Shown one piece after another: positions 1 through 7,810 of a stretch of 64,000 bases of DNA. Each line of letters opens with the position of its first letter. The first letter of the stretch is position 1. The position numbers were made by a program, and so were the translations under genes. The notes under the pieces were generated by a model that saw nothing but the letters and a program-made list of their open reading frames with translations, did not search any database and was not told the origin of the DNA. The stretch comes from Curvularia sp. ZM96 (Eukaryota > Ascomycota > Dothideomycetes > Pleosporales > Pleosporaceae). Where the stretch lies: contig JAJGBQ010000002.1 of NCBI GenBank assembly GCA_022457065.1, forward strand, positions 1,922,001-1,986,000, given 5' to 3'.

Positions 1-810
1 AAGGCCGAGGCGGGAAGCGTGGACGCACAGACTTTGTACTGATGTCGCTAAGCCCCATGCACCTACAATTAGACAATAGACAGTTTTTGGCAGGATCCTG
101 CCAACCCGAAGCGTAATGCTTGGAAGACTTGTCCAATGGTTCGTGGTGTAACTAACAAGGGTAGAGAAATCCCCGCTCAGGCATGCTGCCAAGAATGCGC
201 CAACGTCTCTGTGGACCTGAGGATCTCGGTAGCTCTGCCACTACCGCTCAGCTCAAAGCCTTGCAGCGTAGCAACCGGCTGGATCCTACGGTAGGGTCGG
301 TGCCACAACCAGACGGCTCGCCCTGCCCAACCGCTTCGCTTCCACCGCCCCTGTGAGCATTGCGATGCATGCCAAGTTATGCATCTCATGGGCACCGTAG
401 GAGCAGAACAGGGGGGCATCCCACGCACTGCCTCCCGAGACGTCTGGCACAGCGGTGAATGCCATGAGCTGAGTTGCGGTAGCGAGATTAGAAGCTACCG
501 TAATTAGCGTACTGGTCGGTGTATGGAGCGCGCGATCTGTGGCTTGCTAGATGCCATGCGCAGCAGTGTGGGCCGCTTGCGCTCTGACAATGTGGAGCAA
601 CGCTTTTTGCAATGACCGGAACATATGCATAGTGTTTTGTTGATATATTAGAAGCCAACGTGTTGATGGTAGGACAATCAAGCATTCAACTCTCACAACA
701 GCTTTAGCCTCACAGGCCTTCAGCATCTTCTTTGTCTCTTGTTTCTCTTGTTTAGTCTCAGCATCACCACTTCAGCGGATATCCCTTACTCTTTTCTTTC
801 ATAATTCACA
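1..810. other. Intergenic; upstream region of the isocyanide synthase gene
   Basis: I see no supportable gene here. The last 80 bases before the downstream start are pyrimidine-rich (about 725-800), as is common in fungal promoters. One TTGCTC hexamer lies on the minus strand at 595-600; a single copy of a hexamer this short is expected by chance and is only noted because of the copper genes downstream. Confidence 0.5.
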
Positions 811-2917
811 ATGGCTCCCCTCAACAAGTCCATCAACACATACCACTGCATCCAAGGGATGTACTGGAGGAATGCCTCCGGTGAACTCCTCGCGATCGAG
901 GGAAGCAACTCCAAATCGCTTCCAGAAATTTGGACACAGCTGAAAGACATTGTATGCTCTACAGAGGCATCATGGACTCAGCTCCAGCTACCCTCTGGAA
1001 AAGTCATCAAGTCTCTCCAGATCAATGCCGCCATCCCGGCCCTTCTCAATATTCGCTCAAACTTCCCACCTTCCTATCAACAGGAGGAGCTCACTACACA
1101 AGTTTCTGAAATCCAGCATGAGAACGAACTCTTCCTCGGCATTCTTACATCTAGGCCGAAGTCTGTCAAAGCCGACGGCTTCTCGGTATGGGCAGAGCGC
1201 TTTATCCTCCTAGAGACTGAATTCCAGCCGTTTGCCGACATTTCGTCATCCACTACACCATGGGCTGTGAAGCACCGCGAGATCTGTACGGTTATTGCTG
1301 AGATATTCGAAAGGAGACTCAAGAATGTCTCCAAGGACGACCAGTGGCACCTCGGCGGTAAAGAGATTTTTCTAAACCGCGTCTACGGTTATGTCGATAA
1401 GAACCTGCCGATCCAGTTGGCTTTGCCTGCGTTCCCCTGCAAGTCGCCCAATCCAAACAAGGTCGGCGGCATCATGCCAGATCTTGCTGAGCACATCGCG
1501 ATGGATACGCTCCGCGACTTCGTGAAAGAAGTCAACAGCGTATATGAGCCTGGCGCAACCATGTGGGTCATCAATGATGGCCACGTCTTTTCGGATTGCA
1601 GTAAGTCTTGCGCTCGACATTTACTCACGATGGAAACTAATAAGAACAGTCGGTGTCGATGATGAGATGATTGACACCTACGATGCCTGTATGGCAGCAA
1701 TCTACAAGGAGCGATACCCAGAGGATGGCCCTGTTACAGCTATCAAATTCAAGGGCCTGAAGAACATCTTCGCAGCAGACTCAGAAGGCTTCCAGGGTCT
1801 GCAGAAGCTGCTCCTAAACTCCCACCAGATGCCCCACCCGGTCAAAACCAAGCTTACCGGCGAAGCTGAGCTTTGTCGAAAGCTGATGCTCGGCATCGGT
1901 GGGCCCGACCGTGCATACATCCGCCAGTTGATTGAGCAACAAGAACCAGACGCTCTTGGCCTGTACCGAGGCCAGACACGCTTCATGCTTGAGGACTTGG
2001 CTGATATCCCGTCAGTTAAGTCTATGAGCGGTAAGCAAAAGAAGAAGACAGCCGCTCTTGTCGCCGAGGAGATGATGTCTCGAAACCAAGCATACTCCAA
2101 CCTCACGGAGCTTCTCCTTCCAAACTACGTCCGTCTCTCGATCCACGCACACAATAACGCGGGTCCTAAATTTGCAATTCGTCTGTTGCCAGCAAACAAA
2201 GTCCGTGCAATTGACTCCCTCGAGACTTGTCTCGAACCCAACCCGACCTACGAATACCAACTCCCTACTCCTTGGCACAACTGCATGATCAAAGTCGAAG
2301 GCGATGAGTTTCTGTATTTGGCCAAGGCCCAGGTCGCCAGAAAGGCTCTCCAAAGCCCAGATTTTGAGGGTACGTGGGTGGATGGACCAGATGGATCATA
2401 CTTCAGCCTAAAGCGTAAGTCCGCTGTAACAGCCAGCGCCACTGCTCCTCCCAAGCTGGTCATCCCCAGCACCATTCCCATGGAAAAGGTCAGCGTCTTC
2501 AACCAGAACAAGAAGAGCACTATTGTTCTCGTCACACCAGTCAACGAGAAGAAGAGGCCAATCATCATTTGCTCGCCTGTTGTTGGCAAGAACAGCCCTA
2601 TTGTCGTCACATCCTCTGCCGACGACGGACAACGACCCATCGTTGTTTGCTCGCCTATTACTCGCAGACAAGCCATGTTCTCCCCCATTGCCGACAGGGT
2701 GCGCTCGCCCATTGGCTCTCCTATCGTACGCACAAAGACATCAGTCATTGCATGCGACCCTACTACAGAGAAGGGCGCTGCGGTCGTTGTCTCACCGATC
2801 GAGACCGGTATGCTCAAGCGCCAGGACACACACTTTGTTCAGCCCGGAGAAAAGAACAGGCTGCGCAAGCTTATGCCCGTCATCTCTATGCTTCGCTCCA
2901 TTCGCTTGCAATCGTAG
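811..2917 (+). CDS. Isocyanide synthase, DIT1/PvcA family
   Basis: The product belongs to the DIT1/PvcA isocyanide synthase family, which converts the amino group of an amino acid such as tyrosine or tryptophan to an isonitrile; yeast Dit1 makes a spore-wall dityrosine precursor. Exons are 811-1600 and 1650-2917, with a GTAAGT...CAG intron of 49 nt, giving 685 residues. Family signatures are clear: LALPAFPCKSPNPNKVGG, then PDLAEH, then WVINDGHVFSDC joined across the intron to IGVDDE, and PTPWHNCMIKV near residue 475. There is no fused TauD-type oxygenase and no adjacent P450 or NRPS gene. Instead, from about residue 517 there is a low-complexity tail with four roughly 13-residue repeats centred on PIVVCSP-like strings (about 551-605). 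The next genes are a DJ-1 protein, a Ctr copper importer and a metallothionein. The family call is firm; substrate and product are unknown. Confidence 0.9.
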
Positions 2918-3639
2918 TTTGTGGGTTTGCGTCGACGCGTTTTGTTGTTTTCACATGTTTATTTTCTACAACTGTATTAGCCTAGTATGCCACTATCAGA
3001 AGACTGCACAAATTATTCATAAGTCCCACTGAGAAAAGTTGCACTTGGTGTTTGGCGCAAGGACGGGCTTCGATATTTATAAGGGCTGACCAGAATATTG
3101 CTCTCGCTTTAATATACCAATATCTTCGTTTTCCTTGATTACAGACACTCGTTCCTCTTTCTCTGTGTACCATTCGTGTATTTTCCAAGAAAAATAAAGA
3201 GCGGTGACATCTTTTGTCACTGGGCGGTCGGTCGTCTTGCTAAGCTTTGCCCACCTTAATATATTGTATGCACGCGCTTCGCCTATTATATTACATGCCT
3301 TCGTTTATGCAAAAACTTGCGCAATTCCGCTCAACGCTGGCGTCTTATACGTGGAAATGTTCTGCATGCCTAAGACGTTATTGCCGTACCGGTCACGCTT
3401 GAGGACGCGCTGGACGCCTTGCCTCCATTCTCTTCAGCGCTTGTTGCAACTGGTAGGATGCAGGTTTCTGCCAAGAGTTCTTTGTTTGGTCGATATTGGG
3501 CTGATGAACGCCCTGAATTCGAAAAGTGTTTAAGAGGTGAAGGCGAAGCTGGAACATTTAAACGTCATTTCATAGAAGGCGGAAGGAGCAGATCAAACAC
3601 CTCTTTTCTTGACCTGCATTTCGAATCCACTTTGTCACC
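2918..3639. other. Intergenic between the isocyanide synthase and the DJ-1 gene
   Basis: This is 722 bp of AT-richer sequence without a supportable gene. It holds the 3' end of the synthase transcript and the promoter of the DJ-1 gene. A TATA-like TTTATAAGG lies near 3076-3084 and one TTGCTC at 3098-3103. Confidence 0.5.
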
Positions 3640-4443
3640 ATGGGCTTCCTGAAGGTCTCAAAGATGTTTGTCTGTCTTGTCGCGCTTCAAGTCGCTGGAT
3701 TAGTGGCAGGCATGTGGTACTCTTCGCCATGTAACGACAAAGTATACTGACTCAAAGCAGCGTCGCCCGCCACGGTACCACGTACTTACGGCATTGTCCT
3801 CTTCCGCATGTTCGATATGCTTGACGTATATGGTCCATCCGAAGTACTCCAGTTCATCGGCGGGTCGTACAAGACAGATATCGTCTACATTGCCGAAACG
3901 CTAGATCCTATTACCACGCGCCCGGCCGCGGCAAACATGAACCCGTTGAATTCGTCGGTATACCCTTCGCTCACGCCAACACACACGTTCGACACAGCGC
4001 CCGAACTCGACGTTCTCATCATTCCAGGCGGTCCAGGATGGCGCAATCCTACCACCTTGACCGCGACCATGGAGTTCATTCGCAAGACAACGCCAAAGGT
4101 CCAACAGGTCCTGACCATCTGCACGGGTTCTGCCCTAGCCGCCCGCTCTGGCATCTTGAACGGCAAAAAGGCGACTTCAAACAAATCATCGTGGCTTACT
4201 ACGGTACAAAATAACCCAAACACGACTTGGGTGCCTCATGCGCGATGGGTCGAAGATTACTCGAGTTTTCCACCCATCTGGAGTTCGTCGGGCGTCACAG
4301 CTGGTATTGATATGATGCTGCATTGGGTAGAGAAGACTTATAATGCTGAGAATGCGACTACTATCGCTCGGTTCATTGAGCACGTGAGGATTACGGATCC
4401 GAGTATTGATCCATTTGGGAGGAATGCCACGATTGCTGGGTAG
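3640..4443 (+). CDS. Secreted DJ-1/PfpI protein, isonitrile hydratase-like
   Basis: This is a DJ-1/PfpI (ThiJ) domain protein most like isonitrile hydratases, which hydrate isocyanides to N-formamides. The start is the ATG in CACCATGG at 3640. An N-terminal hydrophobic stretch (about residues 9-24) looks like a signal peptide, and several N-x-S/T sequons suggest passage through the ER. The domain opens with TYGIVLFRMFDMLDVYGPSE, carrying the conserved acidic residue, then VLIIPGGPG, then the nucleophile elbow ICTGSAL with the candidate catalytic Cys, followed by GILNGKKATSNK. The reading phase needs either a GC-AG intron at 3710-3760 (51 nt, AG|GCATGT; 250 residues) or a 30-nt GT-AG intron at 3731-3760; I prefer the first. 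It lies 722 bp behind an isocyanide synthase, which supports an isocyanide-hydrolysing role, but other DJ-1-fold activities remain possible. Confidence 0.8.
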
Positions 4444-5551
4444 ATGTGAATCTGCTCGGATAGGTTCGACAGTATGTCTAGTGAAAGAATCAACTATTTG
4501 TGAGGCCCAAAACCTCTATTTGTAAGTTGACTTCTTGATCCCTGCGTGCAATCTACGTACACGTCCTCCCCTGTTGTATGCATCTCGCTTGCTGCTCTAA
4601 TCTACGCATCCATACGGTTGGAAACTGGGCTAAAAAGCCCCCATTTGACATATCCGCAATATGCAATTCATCTATCACACATGTGGGGGCGTGTTCCAGC
4701 ACATGGAACACATGCGGGCCGCTCCTCCCAGCCACCTCCCTTGCTCGTACCACGGACCCACTAGACCCACCAGATGTACACGTTAGGAAAACTAGTAAAC
4801 TTTTTCGAGTCGTCTAAGAGATCTGTGGGAATAATCTCTTGGAGACGTGGAATCTGCTTACTCATAAACCTTCTCATTGGTAGGGGAAGTTAGACCGCAT
4901 TGAGCATGGCGCGCCTGCAAGCCGAACATACTTGCAGTACCTAAGACGGAGGGAGTAGGAACATGTCACGATCAGTAGACAGTCAGGTCATGTTGTTGTG
5001 CAAGATGGAACCACGAGCTCCAAAAAGGCCGTAAAGGTAACCAGGCGCCTGTGTAAGTCTGGGATCACCTTGTAATTTCGTAGGTATGCGGAATTTCTTT
5101 CCCCACTGAAGAAACCGGGTACATGAGTAGTATGGTTCGTTTTTCGCTTCCACCGCTATTTCAGGTACTAAAGTTTCTCCTCCTGTCTAACTAGCTGGTC
5201 TCCTATCTCATCTTTTAGAATCTGTTTATAAAAACTTCGGAGATTCACAAGGTCGAGTGTTACCGAAGCGAACAGCCTCACGCGTTACTGTGCATATCCC
5301 TGCGCTTTCCCTAGTACTCGCCAATCCTCTTCCCCCCTTCGCGCCTGTGCGATTCGGACGCAAACTTGCTCAAGAGAGATAAGGGACTAGGAAACTTGCT
5401 CAAGTATAAGTTCAACACAGACCCCGCGCATTTGGTACATCTCCCACTACAACTGGCTCGACGTCTTGTTCACCACTCTGCCCCATTGCTACTTCTCAGC
5501 AATCGCATACTTCCGAGTACACACGCTTAGTGTTTCAATTCGAAGGGAGCA
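4444..5551. other. Intergenic; promoter region of the Ctr copper importer
   Basis: This is 1.1 kb with no supportable gene. A TATAAAA lies at 5227-5233 and AAGTATAAG at about 5402-5410. The only distinctive structure is the exact direct repeat at 5362-5404, listed separately. Confidence 0.5.
5362..5404 (+). promoter_or_regulatory. Two-copy 13-bp direct repeat with copper-starvation-like core
   Basis: AAACTTGCTCAAG occurs exactly at 5362-5374 and 5392-5404, 30 bp apart (about three helical turns) and about 150-190 bp before the Ctr start codon. Its core TTGCTCA matches seven of eight bases of the yeast Mac1 element TTTGCTCA, which acts in pairs upstream of CTR1. The repeat also contains the symmetrical CTTG-CT-CAAG. 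A GATAAGG lies between the copies. Function as a copper-starvation element is inference. A TATAAAA further upstream (5227) leaves open that the repeats lie in the transcribed leader. Confidence 0.55.
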
Positions 5552-6269
5552 ATGATGAGAGTCGATCATTTGAAGGGCGCGCCCCAGGACTCCATGGCTT
5601 CTGGCGATATGCACAGCATGGGCGACATGGGCATGGGCAACGGATGCAAGATCAGCGTAAGTAACCTCCTTCTGTCTCTCTCTTCCCTCTAGTTGCATTC
5701 ATGCAGGCAGAGAGCTGACCTCTAGGGCGTAATAGATGTTGTGGAACTGGAATGTGCTCGACGCCTGTTTCATCTCCGAGTCGTGGCACATTAAATCCAA
5801 GGGCATGTTCGCCGGGTCGTGTATCGGCGTCATTCTGCTGGTCGTTTTCCTAGAATTCCTACGTCGCGCGGCCAAGGAGTACGATCGGTTTATCGTCACG
5901 CAGTATAGCAAGACGCTTCCGCCGATTACGACTACTGTTCCTTCCTCGGGCTCATCTTCGGATGCCATCGCGGCTGGCACAAGCAAGGACCCGGCGGCTG
6001 GAGGAGCAGCGCTTCCGGCTAGGGTTGGCGCGGCGAAGAAGTTCAGGCCGACTTTGGTTCAACAAGCGGTTCGCGCACTGTTACACACATGCGCGTTTGC
6101 AGTGGCATACTTTGTCATGCTGTTGGCCATGTACTACAATGGCTACTTCATCATCTGCATCTTCATCGGAGCGTATATCGGATATTTCATCTTTGGGTGG
6201 GAGAGCTTCAACGTTAGCAAGGGCGGCGAGGATCGCATGCAGGACAATGCCACCGTGTGTTGCGGATAG
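5552..6269 (+). CDS. Ctr-family high-affinity copper transporter
   Basis: This is a Ctr-type trimeric copper(I) importer of 212 residues. Exons are 5552-5656 and 5736-6269; the intron is 79 nt, GTAAGT...TAG, phase 0. Two ATG codons are in tandem at 5552 and 5555; either could be used. The N-terminal ectodomain is Met-rich (MHSMGDMGMGNG) and runs into CKIS-MLWNWN, the junction typical of fungal Ctr proteins. Three membrane segments follow: about residues 56-77, then a close pair near 145-190. The second carries the copper-gating MxxxM (MLLAM) and the third the packing GxxxG (GAYIG). The protein ends in VCCG, a Cys pair as often seen at Ctr C-termini. Plasma-membrane location is expected. The promoter holds the paired TTGCTCA repeat, consistent with induction under copper starvation. 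Confidence 0.94.
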
Positions 6270-6642
6270 CATGGGCGTAGGATGACAGGGAGAGCTTGGA
6301 CACTGAATGGTAATGACGATATTGGGATTGAGCATAACTTGGTGGAGGCTCATATATCATGGTACACTGCACTGATACACAAGAATCATAATGAAATCAT
6401 TTGCATTTGTATTACCACCTCCCATCAGCTTGATGCTCTGGTAGCCATACTGCATTAATCACTACATCTTCCACAACTCCTTTTTACGGTACATCTATCG
6501 TCGGCGTCTTCGTCATCTTCGTCATCACCTCGTCAACTCATCTATGAAAGTATCAGCGGCCATGCCTCTAGTGAAAGCATCAACGAATGCCACTTACCGA
6601 ATCTTGTCTCGTGCCTATGCACTGGACTGTAGAACCAGCCGC
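6270..6642. other. Convergent 3' region between Ctr and metallothionein genes
   Basis: This 373-bp stretch holds the two facing 3' ends. A short imperfect CTTCGTCAT repeat lies near 6505-6530. No gene is seen. Confidence 0.5.
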
Positions 6643-6777
6643 TTATTTGCCCTGAAGCAGTGTTAGCTTATGAGCGAGCTGAGATCAAAGCCCAGGGAAA
6701 CGTACTGGGCAGCCGTCGCAGTTGCAGGTGGAGCCGCAGTTGCAGGCACCGGAAGCACAGCCGCAGTTACCCTTCAT
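6643..6777 (-). CDS. Copper metallothionein, 26 residues
   Basis: A very small gene for a fungal copper metallothionein. Exon 1 runs 6777-6706 (24 codons), a 54-nt GTACGT...CAG intron spans 6705-6652 with GCTAAC as branch site, and exon 2 is 6651-6643 (two codons plus TAA). The product has seven cysteines, at 5, 7, 12, 14, 18, 20 and 23, as three Cys-x-Cys pairs plus one, and ends in GK. Seven cysteines in this spacing, one residue tighter between the first two pairs, is the pattern of Neurospora copper metallothionein, which binds Cu(I) as a thiolate cluster in the cytosol. It lies tail-to-tail with a Ctr importer. A TATA box and five repeated elements lie upstream. The reading frame and intron are read directly; copper as the metal comes from the family. 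Confidence 0.9.
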
Positions 6778-6804
6778 GATGATGGTAGTGTAATGGGTTG
6801 GATT

Positions 6805-6876
6805 GTTGAGTTGGTTTGGAGTGGCTTGAAAAGTGTGATGGTGTTGAGACTTGGTTTGGAGTTGCTTGTGTGATGG
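6805..6876 (-). repeat. Imperfect tandem duplication in the metallothionein leader
   Basis: Two units of about 35 bp (6805-6841 and 6843-6876) share GTTGAG, TTGGTTTGGAGT and GTGTGATGG in the same order. They sit between the TATA box and the metallothionein start codon, so they are probably transcribed as 5' leader. No function is known to me. Confidence 0.7.
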
Positions 6877-6907
6877 AGGAGAGACGGAAGAGAGTGGAAG
6901 CAGAATC

Positions 6908-6914
6908 TTATATA
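6908..6914 (-). promoter_or_regulatory. TATA box of the metallothionein gene
   Basis: TATATAA reads on the minus strand about 130 bp upstream of the metallothionein ATG, inside an otherwise GC-rich upstream region. Position and strand fit a TATA box; start-site use is not shown by sequence. Confidence 0.55.
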
Positions 6915-6932
6915 CCCAAGGTATGCGCGACT

Positions 6933-7244
6933 TGTGCGGACCTGCCTCTCCGACCGAGGGTCTCCGATCGATGGAACCATAACGGCCCGCTTACAGACCC
7001 TGAATGGCTGACGCGGGCCCTCCCATTGATTGGCCTTTCCCGTGCGGTCCCCAGACGGATAACCGCCGCATACAGTAGTCCTCCTTCATGTCCCTGGGGC
7101 GTGATTGGCCTGCGCGCTTTGTGCGGTCCCACGGCTGTTGTTGGTGTGGGGTTGAGGCACTTGTGCGGTCTTCTCGCCCCTCACGTGCCTGGCGCCACCC
7201 ATCTCAACATGGAGAAAAGTGGAGGTGCGCTCTTTGTGCGGTAT
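6933..7244 (-). promoter_or_regulatory. Five-copy TGTGCGGWCC element upstream of metallothionein
   Basis: On the plus strand the element appears at 6933-6942 (TGTGCGGACC), 7041-7050 (CGTGCGGTCC), 7120-7129 (TGTGCGGTCC), 7162-7171 (TGTGCGGTCT) and 7235-7244 (TGTGCGGTAT), all in the same orientation. Two copies follow closely on a TGATTGGCCT (7027-7036 and 7102-7111), that is, an inverted CCAAT box. Read toward the metallothionein it is GGWCCGCACA. It does not match the yeast Ace1 consensus well. A metal-responsive array is the natural inference. Confidence 0.55.
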
Positions 7245-7810
7245 CAGGGCCAAGAGCCCAGCCACTCCTCCGTCTTGGTGTCTGCCTTGCTCCTCGCAGA
7301 AAGCGTGAGAATCTTCTCCCTGCCTGCAGCCAAGACTGTAAAGTCTCCACCCTGGACGTTCGAGAACCGTTCCCAAGATACTGAACCGAGTATCTGTTGC
7401 GGATAATTGTTTCCTCCCGGATAATGACAAAGACCATTATGTGATGAAGCTATGGGATGTTTGCCACTTCGCTGGAATGCCGGGCCTAGCGGTCACGTGA
7501 CCTGAAATAAAAAGTCAAAAAATCAAAAACATACGACAGCGGGGATTCGCCAGTGGTCACCCACCTGACTACTAGTCCGCCGGTATTCCGTTTAACTAGG
7601 GAAGATCAGACGGGGTTCCGTGCATCCGGAAATCCTATGGTCGTATGTACTAGATATTGCTCTTCTAGTTATTCAAGTAGAGGAGCTTGTGTTCTCGGTA
7701 GTAATCTTGGCAGCTGTTAGGCGACTTCGTAGAGGTTACTGGTCGTCACATCTCAACCTGATAAACACGGAACGGACAGTGACTCAGCATACGTATCATG
7801 GTATTTTGGG
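7245..7810. other. Intergenic between metallothionein promoter and TFIIIC gene end
   Basis: No gene is supported. The stretch contains a perfect 12-bp palindrome at 7491-7502 (listed separately) and otherwise nothing distinctive. Confidence 0.45.
7491..7502. promoter_or_regulatory. GGTCACGTGACC palindrome (extended E-box)
   Basis: This is a perfect 12-bp palindrome around CACGTG, the core bound by bHLH factors such as Cbf1, Pho4 or SREBP types. It lies about 700 bp upstream of the metallothionein start. Occupancy and target are unknown. Confidence 0.4.

Noticed and set aside
595..3103. Single TTGCTC hexamers upstream of the isocyanide synthase (595-600) and DJ-1 gene (3098-3103) as copper elements
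   Set aside because: Single hexamers are expected about once per 2 kb by chance; without pairing or extended match they are not evidence.
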